In this document: positions 32,864 to 42,076 of the stretch, piece after piece
Layout: each line of letters starts with the position of its first letter
Position numbering within the stretch: the first letter of the stretch is position 1
NCBI GenBank assembly: GCA_023386155.1
Contig: JAEWKH010000049.1
Coordinates: 17,822-81,821, forward strand
Source: Pseudomonadota bacterium
GTDB taxonomy: Bacteria; Pseudomonadota; Alphaproteobacteria; Rhizobiales; Beijerinckiaceae
Direction of reading: 5' to 3'
Length of the DNA stretch: 64,000 bases
The notes under the pieces: generated by a model
What the model was told of the DNA's origin: nothing
Seen by the model: only the letters and a program-made list of their open reading frames with translations
The model's database searches: none
Program-made: the position numbers and the translations under genes

Positions 32864-35157
32864 GCGCCCGTCCCATCGGTGCGGATGCGAATGGGGACGC
32901 CCTTGTAGGCCGGGGTCTTCGACAGCTCGTCGTGATAGTTCACGGGGATCAGGGGATTGGCCTCGGGGTAATAGGCCGCGACGCAAGCGTCCGGCAGGTC
33001 GTAGGGCACGATTTTCAGCCCGCGCACCACCCGCTCGACCCCATCCTCGACGGCACATTCGAGCGTCACCACCTGTCCCTCAGAGAGCCCCCGCCGGCCC
33101 ATCTCCTCGGGGTTGATGAGAAGAATGTCGCGCGGCCCTGAAAGCCCTCGCAGCCGGTCCGAGAAACCGTAGATCGTGGTGTTGAACTGGTCGTTGGAGC
33201 GCAGCGTGACCAGCGTGAGTTCTTCGCCCTCGGGCGGCAGACCCAGGGCAGTCAGCACCTCGGGTGCTGTGAACTGAGCCTTCCCGCTTTCGGTCTTCCA
33301 CTCGCGGTCGCGCGCCGGGTTGCCTCGGTAAAACCCGCCTGGCGTGAAGAGCCGTCCGTTGAAGTCACCGAACATGTCGGGATAGGTGGCCTCGATCAGG
33401 TCGCGGATCAGCCTATAATCGCCCGTCCATTCGTCCCACTTCACCTTTGGATTGGGCGGCAACGTTGCCTTGGCGATGCCCGCGACGATGGCGACCTCCG
33501 ATCTCAGATGCGGCGAGGCGGGCTGGCGCTTGCCGAGCGAGCCGTGGATCATGCTCAGGCTGTCCTCCATCGTCACCGCCTGCGGGCCTGTCGCCTGGAT
33601 GTCCTCCTCGGCCCGCACGAGGCAGGGCAGCAGCCAGGTGGTCCGCCCGGGCAGAAGGTGCGAGCGGTTGAGCTTGGTGGCGATCTGCACGTTGAGATCG
33701 AGCCCGCGCCACGCCTCCTCGGCACGAGCCCGATCGGGGATGGCGCGGGCGAGATTTCCGCCCAGCGAGATGAAGCCGCGGACCGATCCATCGAGAAGAC
33801 CTTCGACCAGATTGACGGTGGAGTGCCCCTCCTCCTGCGGAGGCTCGAAGCCGAAGAGTTCCCTGAGCTTGTCCATCGGCACGTTCTCGGGTTTCTCGGT
33901 GATCCCTACGGTGCGCTGGCCCTGCACGTTGGAATGGCCCCTCACGGGCGAGACGCCTGCCCCCTCCCGCCCGATATTACCTCGCAGCAGGAGCAGGTTC
34001 ACGAGCATGGCGAGATTGAGCCAGCCCCTGACGTGCTGGGTCAGACCCATCCCATAGATGCCGATAACGTTTCTCGACGAGGCATAGATCTCCGCCACCT
34101 CGTCGAGTTCGCTGCGGCGCAGGCCGGATTCCCTTTCGATCTCCTCCCAGGACACCTTACGCAGCCGCGCTTTGAGCTCGTCGAGTCCCTGCGTGTGCGT
34201 CTCGATGAAGGAGCGGTCGAGGATCGTACCGCCTCTCTCGTCGTCGAGTTCCAGCACGCGCTTGCACAATCCTGCCAGCACCGCGACGTCACCCCCGGGA
34301 CGGACCTGGAGGTAGATGTCCGAGATCCGGGTGGCGGGCTTCACCGTCATCTGGGCTGGATTCTGGGGGTCGGCGAACTCGACGAGCCCCCTCTCGCGGA
34401 TCGGGTTGAAGGTGACGATCCTGCAGCCTCGCTCCTTGGCATCCTTGAGCGTGTGAAGGAAGCGCGGCGAGTTGGTTCCGGTGTTCTGGCCGAAGAACAG
34501 GATCAGGTCGCAATGATCGAAGTCCGAGAGCACGCAGGTGCCTACACTGACCCCGATCACTTTTTTCAGCCCCACGCTCGTGGTCTCATGGCACATGTTG
34601 GAGCTGTCGGGCAGGTTGTTGTGCCCGTAGAGCCGCGCGAAGAGTGCATAGAGATAGGCGGTCTCCAGGCTGCCCTTGCCGGACATGTAGAAGACCGTCG
34701 ACTTCGGATCGAGGTCCCGAAGCTTCGCTCCGATCTCCGCGAAGGCTTCTTCCCACGTCGCCTCGACGTAGCGATCCGAGGCCGTGTCATAGCGCATCGG
34801 ATGCGTGAGCCTCCCTGCCTCCTCGAGTTCGTGGTCGGATAGGTCGCGCAGCTCTGTCACGCTGTGCGCGGCGAAGAAGTCGGGCGTGCAGCGGTCGCGC
34901 GTAAGGTCCCAGATCGTGGCCTTGGCGCCGTTCTCGCAGAACTCGAAGAGGTGCGGCTGCGCCGGCTTGGTCCAAGCGCAGGAGGTACACATGTGCCCGC
35001 CTGGCTTGTTCTGGCGCATCAGCGTGCGAAAGGCACCAAAGGTAGGCTTCTGGTCGGCCAGGATGCGGCCGACTCCCTTGAGGGATCCCCAGCCGCCGGT
35101 GGCGCTCTCGTAATGGGGCGTGTCGGGGCGCTGAACGGCTTCCTCGGGTTTACTCAT
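32860..35157 (-). CDS. YdeP/FdhF-like molybdopterin oxidoreductase
   Basis: The 765-residue protein resembles the alpha-subunit family of formate dehydrogenase H and YdeP, which bind bis-MGD and an iron-sulfur cluster. Near the N-terminus it has CTSCAW and FCENG cysteines, then the motif SSNMCHETTSVGLK in place of the FDH selenocysteine region, GQNTGTNSPRFL, and the C-terminal molybdopterin dinucleotide-binding domain (LVTLRSNDQFNTTIYGF). No Tat signal, so it is cytoplasmic. ATG 35157 is backed by AGGAGG; a longer frame to 35364 lacks family similarity. Substrate unknown; E. coli YdeP is linked to acid resistance. It heads the minus-strand operon with CtaG and CopD. Confidence 0.88.
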   Translation of the reverse strand: MSKPEEAVQRPDTPHYESATGGWGSLKGVGRILADQKPTFGAFRTLMRQNKPGGHMCTSCAWTKPAQPHLFEFCENGAKATIWDLTRDRCTPDFFAAHSVTELRDLSDHELEEAGRLTHPMRYDTASDRYVEATWEEAFAEIGAKLRDLDPKSTVFYMSGKGSLETAYLYALFARLYGHNNLPDSSNMCHETTSVGLKKVIGVSVGTCVLSDFDHCDLILFFGQNTGTNSPRFLHTLKDAKERGCRIVTFNPIRERGLVEFADPQNPAQMTVKPATRISDIYLQVRPGGDVAVLAGLCKRVLELDDERGGTILDRSFIETHTQGLDELKARLRKVSWEEIERESGLRRSELDEVAEIYASSRNVIGIYGMGLTQHVRGWLNLAMLVNLLLLRGNIGREGAGVSPVRGHSNVQGQRTVGITEKPENVPMDKLRELFGFEPPQEEGHSTVNLVEGLLDGSVRGFISLGGNLARAIPDRARAEEAWRGLDLNVQIATKLNRSHLLPGRTTWLLPCLVRAEEDIQATGPQAVTMEDSLSMIHGSLGKRQPASPHLRSEVAIVAGIAKATLPPNPKVKWDEWTGDYRLIRDLIEATYPDMFGDFNGRLFTPGGFYRGNPARDREWKTESGKAQFTAPEVLTALGLPPEGEELTLVTLRSNDQFNTTIYGFSDRLRGLSGPRDILLINPEEMGRRGLSEGQVVTLECAVEDGVERVVRGLKIVPYDLPDACVAAYYPEANPLIPVNYHDELSKTPAYKGVPIRIRTDGTGA

Positions 35158-35534
35158 GTGGTCCTCCTCGGAGCGCAGCGGCCAGACCGGCGGAACGTCG
35201 CGGCCTGCTTCTCGACAAGCCAGGATCCGGTGGTTCCATCGATCCGGTGCGCCCCTTCCCACCGGCGGGTCAGGCTTGTCCCGGCCCGCGAAGCGTTGCT
35301 GCTGCAATCGAGGGAAATGCGAATGCGCAGGGCCTAGTTCCTCCCCGTCGGGCACGACACGCATTCCACGGCGATATCGGCACCGGCAACCTTAGCAGGA
35401 CTTATGACCCGCCGAGGCTTGCCGGAACCTCCAGATGATCGTTTCCGAACCTATCGACCGCTCCTGCATTGACCTCCCGATATCTGTGCCGGATGCGGGA
35501 CGTTTGGCTTGGTTCGGGAACGAGAGGAGACGCT
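35158..35534. other. Divergent promoter region of the oxidase cluster
   Basis: This 377-base gap separates the minus-strand YdeP-like gene from the plus-strand DUF2231-like gene. It is expected to hold promoters for both. I see no separate gene, tRNA or obvious palindrome in it. Confidence 0.3.
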
Positions 35535-35966
35535 GTGGTTGCCACATCCAGCCCAGGCTATCTGAGGCCAATCCACCCTCTTCACGCAATCCTCCTTGCC
35601 TTTCCATTCCCCCTATTCCTGGGCGCATTGCTCAGCGATCTCGCCTACAGGTCGAGCTTTCACGTACAATGGGCCAACTTCTCGTCATGGCTCATCGCCG
35701 GCGGATTGCTCGTCGGCGCCTTCGCGATGCTCTGGGCACTGGTCAACATCTTTCGCGGGGGAGCTGCCAACAGGGGACGGCTGATCACCTATTTCGTCGT
35801 GCTGCTCGCCATGTGGGTGCTCGGATTCGTCAACGCCCTCGTCCACGCGAAGGACGCCTGGGCGACCATGCCGGAAGGGCTCTATCTCTCTGCGATCACG
35901 ACACTTCTGGCCCTCGCTGCGGCCTGGATCGGTTATTCGGGGTTTCATGCGGGAGGGGTGAAATGA
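35535..35966 (+). CDS. DUF2231-like membrane protein
   Basis: The 143-residue protein starts at GTG 35535 with GAGAGGAGA just upstream. It has PIHPLHAILLAFPFPLFLG, a DUF2231-type motif, and four helices. An ATGA overlap couples it to the following sorbosone dehydrogenase-like gene, a pairing I regard as typical of alphaproteobacterial oxidase clusters (recollection, not checked). Confidence 0.78.
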   Translation: MVATSSPGYLRPIHPLHAILLAFPFPLFLGALLSDLAYRSSFHVQWANFSSWLIAGGLLVGAFAMLWALVNIFRGGAANRGRLITYFVVLLAMWVLGFVNALVHAKDAWATMPEGLYLSAITTLLALAAAWIGYSGFHAGGVK

Positions 35967-37246
35967 TCCGCTCTTCCCTCCTGATCGGCACACTGGCGAT
36001 TGCCCTCGCGGCCTGCAACGGCGATCCGGAACCGCCGCAATATGGGTCCAACCCGAACCTGCCCGAACCGCATAGCGGCCTGCTCCCCTCCATGAAGATC
36101 CCGAGGCCGGCCAACTGGGGCAACGATCTGCCGAAGGTTCCGGAGGGATTCAAAATTCAAGCCATCGCCACGGATCTCAGGATCCCGCGCCAGACTCTTG
36201 TCCTTCCCAATGGGGACATCCTGGTCGCGGAGGGGTCAGGTGGCTATGCGCCCACGCTACGCCCCAAGGACCTGATCGCAGGCTTCATCAAGAGTCTCGG
36301 CAAGAGTTCGGTGAAGGGCGGCGACCGGCTGACGCTGCTGCGCGATGCCGATGGCGACGGAACCTACGAGATGCAGGGCATCTTCGCCGACGACCTCAAC
36401 GCACCTTATGGCCTCGCATTGGTCAACGGCTCCATCTATGTCGCCAACCAGGATGCATTGGTCCGGTTCGATTATCAGGATGGACAGTCCGAGGCGAGCG
36501 GACCGCCCACGAAGGTGACGGATCTTCCGGCAGTGATCAATCATCACTGGACGAAGGCGATGACCGCCAGCGCGGACGGACGCTTTCTCTATGTCGGCAT
36601 CGGATCCAACAGCAACATCACCGAGCGCGGGATGGACGCCGAGGAAGACCGGGCGATGGTCTGGCAGATCGATATCGAGACAGGAATGCACAAGCCTTAC
36701 GCCACTGGCCTTCGCAATCCCACCGCCCTCGCGATTCAGCCTGGAACAGGCCAGCTCTGGGCCGTCGTCAACGAGCGGGACGAAATTGGTCCCAACCTTG
36801 TTCCCGATTACCTGACATCCGTCCGCGAGGGCGGCTTCTATGGATGGCCGTACAGCTATTGGGGCCAGAATGTCGACCCGCGCGCCCAGCCACAGGATCC
36901 GGAGAAGGTCGCCGCGGCCATCCGCCCGGATTACAGCCTGGGATCGCACGTGGCGGCGCTTGGCATTGCCTTCTCGAGCGAGGCGATGGGCGCAAATTTC
37001 GCCGAGGGAGTGTTCGTCGGCGAGCATGGCAGCTGGAACCGCAACGTGCCGGTCGGCTACAGGGTGATCTTCATACCGTTCCGCGACGGCCGGCCCGCCG
37101 GGGAACCGATCGACTTCGTTTCCGGCTTCCTGGTCGACGACGACAACACGCGGGGACGACCGGTCGGGGTCACTTTGGATCCGCGCGGCGCACTGATCGT
37201 TGCCGACGACCTCTCGAATACGATCTGGAGAGTGACGAGGAACTAG
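35963..37246 (+). CDS. Sorbosone dehydrogenase-family (PQQ-type beta-propeller) lipoprotein
   Basis: The 427-residue protein has a lipoprotein signal (LLIGTLAIALAAC, Cys18) and a beta-propeller with motifs of soluble glucose/sorbosone dehydrogenases: DILVAEGSGG, DLNAPYGLAL, INHHWTKAM, YVGIGSNSN, TGLRNPTALAI and FVGEHGSWNR. It would sit in the periplasm, attached to a membrane, and oxidise a sugar or aldehyde with PQQ, passing electrons to the respiratory chain. PQQ dependence is inferred from the family. The diheme cytochrome c at 37988 and oxidase cluster nearby are possible acceptors. Confidence 0.85.
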   Translation: MIRSSLLIGTLAIALAACNGDPEPPQYGSNPNLPEPHSGLLPSMKIPRPANWGNDLPKVPEGFKIQAIATDLRIPRQTLVLPNGDILVAEGSGGYAPTLRPKDLIAGFIKSLGKSSVKGGDRLTLLRDADGDGTYEMQGIFADDLNAPYGLALVNGSIYVANQDALVRFDYQDGQSEASGPPTKVTDLPAVINHHWTKAMTASADGRFLYVGIGSNSNITERGMDAEEDRAMVWQIDIETGMHKPYATGLRNPTALAIQPGTGQLWAVVNERDEIGPNLVPDYLTSVREGGFYGWPYSYWGQNVDPRAQPQDPEKVAAAIRPDYSLGSHVAALGIAFSSEAMGANFAEGVFVGEHGSWNRNVPVGYRVIFIPFRDGRPAGEPIDFVSGFLVDDDNTRGRPVGVTLDPRGALIVADDLSNTIWRVTRN

Positions 37247-37290
37247 CGCGCTGCGCAGACCCTAAGGGCCACGTCAGTAATGCGATGTCC

Positions 37291-37812
37291 TCAGGCTTGC
37301 CGCGCCAGGAGTTCGTCCGAAACGTCCCGCCCGGTATGCCTTGGCGTGATCAGGCGGCTGAGATCGAAGCCCTGCCGCCGCGCCTCGGCGAGATATGCTT
37401 CCTTCTCCGCCTCACGGACGTTCGGCTCTCTCGCCAGAAGCCACAAATGGTCTCTGTCGGGAGTTCCTACCAGGGACAGCCGATAGCCGGGATCGAGCTT
37501 CAGAACCCAGTAATCGCCTTTCGTGAAGGGAACCCAACGAAGGCCCTCCGGAAGAAACGACACCTTCAACTGGGACTTGCCGTCGTTGACTGGCGTGGCT
37601 TCACCAATGGACCGGGTCGGCTTGCCCTGTGCATCGAAGCAGCGGTTGTCGACACGAACCGTGCCGTTGTCCTTCAGGCTGTACCGGGCAGTGATATCGG
37701 TGGCGGCCTCGTCCTCCCACTTCAAGGGAAGGCGGCAGATCTCATACCACTTGCCAAGGTAGCGTTCCAGGTCGAGGAAAGCGATCGCGGCAACAGGGTT
37801 GGCGTCGGTCAT
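37291..37812 (-). CDS. Lipocalin-family protein
   Basis: The 173-residue protein belongs to the bacterial lipocalin (Blc) type, an eight-stranded barrel that binds lipids or other hydrophobic molecules. The first motif is LERYLGKWYEICRLPLKWE; later come ARYSLKDNGTVRVDNRCF, the strand YWVLKLDPGYRLSLVG, and HLWLLAREP. Unlike E. coli Blc it has no signal peptide or lipobox, so it appears cytosolic. ATG 37812 has GGAGACAAGC before it; the frame allows a start at 37836. It is convergent with the sorbosone dehydrogenase gene and otherwise alone. Confidence 0.85.
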   Translation of the reverse strand: MTDANPVAAIAFLDLERYLGKWYEICRLPLKWEDEAATDITARYSLKDNGTVRVDNRCFDAQGKPTRSIGEATPVNDGKSQLKVSFLPEGLRWVPFTKGDYWVLKLDPGYRLSLVGTPDRDHLWLLAREPNVREAEKEAYLAEARRQGFDLSRLITPRHTGRDVSDELLARQA

Positions 37813-37987
37813 GCTTGTCTCCGTGGTCTCCGCCACTCAACGGGATCCGCGTCCTTCCGTTCCTGGCGCATCCCCACGAAGACGCCGATCTCTGTCCGAC
37901 ATTGCCGTGCAGCGGCATTTGCCTCAGCCGCACAGCCCTCTAGATACCATCTCCCGGGCAGATAGCGCCTGCTGGATGTAAGCCTCA

Positions 37988-38845
37988 ATGCCACGTTCGC
38001 CTCTGTCTCTCTTGTTGTGGGCTTTTATGCTCTTGGCATTAGGAGGTGGCGGCTTGCTGGCCTATGTCTATTCCGGTGTGTACGACATATCGGCGACCAA
38101 GCAGCATACGTCACTGGTCTACTGGATCCTGAGCACAGCACGGCGCCAATCGGTCCAAACCCATTCCTCCGGCAGTCCTCCGCTTCTGGATCTTGCCAAT
38201 GCGGACCTCATTGCCTCGGGGCTCACCCTGTTCGAGCGGCATTGCCGACAATGCCATGGCGCTCCGGGGATTGCGCCGGATGCAATCGGTCTCGGAATGA
38301 ATCCCTCTCCGCCAAATTTCGCCCAGATGGGCAGGGATCTGACAGCACAAGAGTTGTACTGGTCCGTTTCGAATGGCATCAAGCTGACCGGGATGCCTGC
38401 CTGGAAGCATCGCCTGAGCGAGCATGAACGCCGGGCCATCGTGGCATTCCTGAAAGACTCTCCGACACTGTCCCCCGCCGACTATCTGAAGCAACGAGAC
38501 CGCCTGATATCCGAGGGGACGACAGGAGCCGCCAATCAATTTTCAGAGGCTCCGTGGGAACCGGAGGGAGCGGCGCAACGAGGCCGTGCTGCGATTCAGC
38601 AATACGCGTGCCCCACCTGCCATGTCATACCGGGGATCAGAGGTCCTGACGCGCAGGTGGGTCCACCGTTGAATGGTATCGCTGAACAGGTCTATCTTGC
38701 CGGCGTTCTTTTGAACAACCCGACCCACATGATCGAGTGGCTGCGCCATCCACAGAAGGTGAAGCCTCTCTCCGCCATGCCCGATCTGGGCGTGACCGAG
38801 CGCGACGCCCGTGACATTGCGGCGTATCTTTATACGCTGCGATAG
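37988..38845 (+). CDS. Membrane-anchored diheme cytochrome c
   Basis: The 285-residue protein has an N-terminal membrane anchor (about residues 7-28) and two c-type heme motifs, CRQCH at residues 86-90 and CPTCH at residues 208-212, facing the periplasm. Axial Met candidates are LTGMPAW and PLSAMPDLG. The arrangement of two cytochrome domains suits electron transfer between periplasmic dehydrogenases and a terminal oxidase. A heme-copper cluster lies upstream, but that oxidase lacks CuA, so direct donation is uncertain. Confidence 0.88.
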   Translation: MPRSPLSLLLWAFMLLALGGGGLLAYVYSGVYDISATKQHTSLVYWILSTARRQSVQTHSSGSPPLLDLANADLIASGLTLFERHCRQCHGAPGIAPDAIGLGMNPSPPNFAQMGRDLTAQELYWSVSNGIKLTGMPAWKHRLSEHERRAIVAFLKDSPTLSPADYLKQRDRLISEGTTGAANQFSEAPWEPEGAAQRGRAAIQQYACPTCHVIPGIRGPDAQVGPPLNGIAEQVYLAGVLLNNPTHMIEWLRHPQKVKPLSAMPDLGVTERDARDIAAYLYTLR

Positions 38846-39019
38846 GAATCGCTGGCCGCCGTTTGCAGCAGTGCCATCGCTCTCGCGAAGGGACCGGACC
38901 CGCCTGTTGCGTCAGTCATGCGAGGGGGGCTTCGCTTCGCTGGCCTGGCTTCTCCCGAGCAACGGAATTGCGGCGGGGAACACAGTTTTGACATAAACCG
39001 CAGTAAATTGGCCTTCGCA

Positions 39020-39200
39020 ATGTGCGGGAGAGAGCCAGCTTGCTGGCCGCCGAAGGAGCAACTGCCCCGGAAACTCTCAGGCACCACGGACCGCTTCATT
39101 GCACAACACTCTGAAAAGCGGAGCATTCTGCTCCCGCCCATGGTGAAAGTCGCGGCTGCCTTGCGCATCCCGACGAAACTCTCAGGCCAATGACAGAGGG
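39020..39200 (+). ncRNA. Glycine riboswitch (gcvT type), tandem with degenerate second aptamer
   Basis: The first aptamer spans about 39022-39095: GCGGGAGAGAGCC, the core CCGCCGAAGGAGCAA, GGAAACTCTCAGGCA and ACGGACCGC are as in glycine riboswitches. The second, about 39108-39200, keeps CTCTGAAAAG at its start and GAAACTCTCAGGC and ACAGAGGGGG at its end but lacks the GCCGAAGGAGCAA core. TTGACA at 38988-38993 is a candidate -35 element. The normal target would be gcvT or a glycine transporter; none follows. The next real gene is a penicillin-binding protein at 39600. Confidence 0.85.
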
Positions 39201-39245
39201 GGCTCCACTGCAGGATCGCCTGCGGCGCATGATGGAGCCTGACGA

Positions 39246-39329
39246 ATGCCCTCCTTCCCATCCTCGAAAGCCGTGTTGCACGATTTTCTCCGCGACGTCC
39301 TGCGGAGAGCCGGGATCGGCCGCGTCTGA
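39246..39329 (+). CDS. 27-codon ORF following the riboswitch (doubtful)
   Basis: ATG 39246 to TGA 39327-39329 encodes a 27-residue peptide beginning MPSFPSSKAV and ending RRAGIGRV. It is the first ATG frame of this size after the riboswitch besides an overlapping 84-codon frame from 39190. There is no clear ribosome binding site. It may be the leftover of a deleted glycine-related gene or chance. From here to 39599 there is only a palindromic repeat. Confidence 0.2.
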   Translation: MPSFPSSKAVLHDFLRDVLRRAGIGRV

Positions 39330-39337
39330 GCCGCTAG

Positions 39338-39380
39338 CGCATCGTGCGAAAGGTGGGTCCACTTTTCACTCCCGATGCTC
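39338..39380. repeat. AAAAGTGG/CCACTTTT-family repeat, imperfect
   Basis: gcatcg and cgatgc flank gaaaggtgggtccacttttcac. It is a degenerate member of the family at 3354-3410, lying between the riboswitch and the penicillin-binding protein gene. Confidence 0.6.
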
Positions 39381-39599
39381 TGACGCGCTGGAACTCGTTC
39401 TCGAAAGCCGGTCTCCTCGACGGAACTTGCGGTCCATGGCCTGACGCCACGTGCATCGATGGATGCGCGAAGGTGACGGTTGTCCACTCGCATGGGCGCT
39501 CGCATGTCGAGATGCGCCGGGACTCCTCGTTTCCATCCACTGTCATTGAGCGGGTGCCTTCGTATCGACGAGCGCACTCGCCTGAACCCGGGGCTCGCG

Positions 39600-42014
39600 A
39601 TGCGCTTCGTTCTCCGCTTTTTCGGCTTTGCCACGGCTCTAGCCTCGCTTCTCATGATCAGCGCCGCGTTGGCCGCCGGACTCCTCCTCTGGCATCTCTC
39701 CGCCGATCTTCCCGACCATGCCGAGCTCGCGCGCTACGAGCCTGCACTGACGACGCGCCTGCATGCGGCCGATGGGCGTGTCATCGCCGAATATGCCCGT
39801 CAGAACCGGTTGTACCTTCCTCTCTCAGCCGTGCCCCAGCGGATCGTCGCCGCCTTCCTGTCGGCGGAGGACCGGCACTTCTATGAGCACAGCGGGATCG
39901 ATCCCAAAGGCATCGGCCGCGCGCTGCTCGCCAACCTCGCCAGCGATGCGAGCCGCCCGCAGGGGGCCTCGACGATCACCCAGCAGGTCGCCAAGAACCT
40001 CCTGCTGTCACGCGAGCAGACCTACAGCCGTAAGATCAAGGAGATCCTCCTCGCCTTCCGGATCGAGGAGGCCTTCAGCAAGGACCGCATCCTCGAGCTG
40101 TACCTCAACGAGATCTATTTCGGCATGGGCCACTACGGCATCGCTGCGGCCGCACTGGGCTATTTCGAAAAATCCGTGCACGAGCTGAGCCTCGCGGAGA
40201 CTGCCTATCTCGCCGCTCTGCCGAAAGGACCGAACAACTATCATCCCCTGCGCCAGCCCGAAGCCGCGATGGCCCGCCGCAACTGGGTCCTGGAGCGGAT
40301 GGCGGCCAACGGCCATATCGGGCAGGACGAGGCCGATGCGGCGATGGAAGAAGCCCTCGACATCAATCCGCGCTCGGTCTCGCCACACGAGATCCAGGCC
40401 GGCTATTTCGCCGAGGAGGTCCGGCGCGAGCTCGCCAACCGCTATGGTGAGGCGACACTCTACGAAGGGGGCCTTTCGGTTCGCACGACACTCGATCCGA
40501 AGATGCAGGTCGCGGCCCGCAGGAGCCTCGTCGACGGCTTGGTCCGCTTCGATGAGGCACGAGGCTGGCGCGGAGCCGAGAAACGGCTCGCCTCCATCGA
40601 GGGCGATTGGGGCGCAAGACTCGCCGAGTTGCCGACACTCGAGGATATCCGCCCATGGCAGCAGGCCGTTGTGCTCTCAATCGACGCCAAGGGCGCCCGC
40701 ATCGGCCTGCGGCCGAACCAGAACGCCGGCGGCGCCATCGAGCCGTCCCGCCGTACGGGCCGGATCATGGCTCAGGGCATCCGCTGGACGCGCAAGAGCC
40801 ACGTGAGCGACGTGCTGCGCGTCGGCGACGTCGTCCATGTCGAGCCGCTCGGGAAATCGCCCGGACAGTACCGGCTGCGGCAGATCCCTGAGGTCTCCGG
40901 CGCCCTGGTGGCGCTCGAGCCGGATACCGGCCGCATCCGCGCCATGGTCGGCGGCTTCTCGTTTGGCCAGAACGAGTTCAACCGCGTGACCCAGGCATGG
41001 CGGCAGCCAGGCTCGACCTTCAAGGCAATCGTCTATGCGGCTGCGCTGGACAGAGGCTATACGCCCTCCAGCCTTGTTCTCGATGAGCCCCTGTCCATCG
41101 ACCAGGGCCCCGGACAGGCGCCATGGTCTCCAGGCAACCACAACGGCCGCTACGACGGCCCGTCCACGCTGCGCATGGGACTGGAGCGCTCCAAGAATGT
41201 GATGACGGTCCGGCTCGCGCGCGACATCGGCATGCCGCTGGTCGCCGACTACACGCGGCGTCTGGGCGTTCAGGACGACCTGCCGACCCTGCTCGCGATG
41301 GCGCTGGGTGCCGGCGAGACGACCGTGCTGCGGATGACAACCGCCTATGCCATGCTCGTCAATGGCGGCCGCTATATCCGGCCGACACTGATCGAAAACA
41401 TCCAGGACCGGCACGGGAAAGCCATCTTCCGGCACGACCGGCGGACCTGCTCCGGCTGCGCGGCCTCCTCCTGGCGCAACCAGGCGCCACCCAGGCTGGC
41501 GGACAGGGCGGAGCAGGTCATCGACCCGCTGACGGCCTACCAAGTGACCTCCCTGCTCGAGGGCGTCGTCGATCGCACGCTGCGGCGGGTGTTCTCGGGC
41601 TTCGACCGCCCGCTCGCCGGCAAGACCGGCACCACCAACGATGCCAAGGATTTATGGTTCGTCGGCTCGACGCCGGAGCTCGCCGTCGGCGTGTTCATCG
41701 GTTACGATCGCCCGCGCTCGCTCGGGAAGTCCGCCTACGGCTCGGCGCACGCCGCGCCCATTGTCCGCGCGTTTCTGGAGCAGGCGCTCGAGGGCAAGCC
41801 GAAGAGAGCTTTCCGCGTTCCGCCAGGCATCAAGCTGATCCCGGTCGATCCCTACACGGGCGAGCGCAGCGCTCCCGGCAACGGGATTCTGGAAGCGTTC
41901 AAGCCGGGCACCGAGCCGCCGGTAGCACCGCCTCCCCCGGTCGCCGAATGGGAGGCGTACGACGTTCCGGGGCGTGAGGCCTATGCCCCGCCCGGTCCCA
42001 CCTATTTCCGCTGA
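39600..42014 (+). CDS. Class A penicillin-binding protein (PBP1A-type)
   Basis: The 804-residue bifunctional enzyme polymerises and cross-links peptidoglycan in the periplasm, anchored by an N-terminal helix (about residues 5-30). The glycosyltransferase domain has the catalytic EDRHFYEHSGID around residue 90, then QGASTITQQVAKN and RKIKEILLAFRIE. The transpeptidase domain has the serine motif GSTFK near residue 471, SKN near 530 and KTGTT near 674. The tail is rich in Pro. ATG 39600 gives the expected short cytosolic start; upstream in-frame ATGs at 39480-39504 add unrelated residues. An odd Cys-containing insert (RRTCSGCAASSWRN) precedes the KTG motif. Confidence 0.93.
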   Translation: MRFVLRFFGFATALASLLMISAALAAGLLLWHLSADLPDHAELARYEPALTTRLHAADGRVIAEYARQNRLYLPLSAVPQRIVAAFLSAEDRHFYEHSGIDPKGIGRALLANLASDASRPQGASTITQQVAKNLLLSREQTYSRKIKEILLAFRIEEAFSKDRILELYLNEIYFGMGHYGIAAAALGYFEKSVHELSLAETAYLAALPKGPNNYHPLRQPEAAMARRNWVLERMAANGHIGQDEADAAMEEALDINPRSVSPHEIQAGYFAEEVRRELANRYGEATLYEGGLSVRTTLDPKMQVAARRSLVDGLVRFDEARGWRGAEKRLASIEGDWGARLAELPTLEDIRPWQQAVVLSIDAKGARIGLRPNQNAGGAIEPSRRTGRIMAQGIRWTRKSHVSDVLRVGDVVHVEPLGKSPGQYRLRQIPEVSGALVALEPDTGRIRAMVGGFSFGQNEFNRVTQAWRQPGSTFKAIVYAAALDRGYTPSSLVLDEPLSIDQGPGQAPWSPGNHNGRYDGPSTLRMGLERSKNVMTVRLARDIGMPLVADYTRRLGVQDDLPTLLAMALGAGETTVLRMTTAYAMLVNGGRYIRPTLIENIQDRHGKAIFRHDRRTCSGCAASSWRNQAPPRLADRAEQVIDPLTAYQVTSLLEGVVDRTLRRVFSGFDRPLAGKTGTTNDAKDLWFVGSTPELAVGVFIGYDRPRSLGKSAYGSAHAAPIVRAFLEQALEGKPKRAFRVPPGIKLIPVDPYTGERSAPGNGILEAFKPGTEPPVAPPPPVAEWEAYDVPGREAYAPPGPTYFR

Positions 42015-42076
42015 TCCTTGACGAGCCGTACCGCCTCCGTGCAGTGATCCCGTAACGCCAGGATGGATTACCGACC

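Noticed and set aside
39182..39655. A 157-codon minus-strand frame behind the riboswitch
   Set aside because: Arg/Ser-rich, no ribosome binding site, overlaps the riboswitch end and the PBP start; looks like chance.
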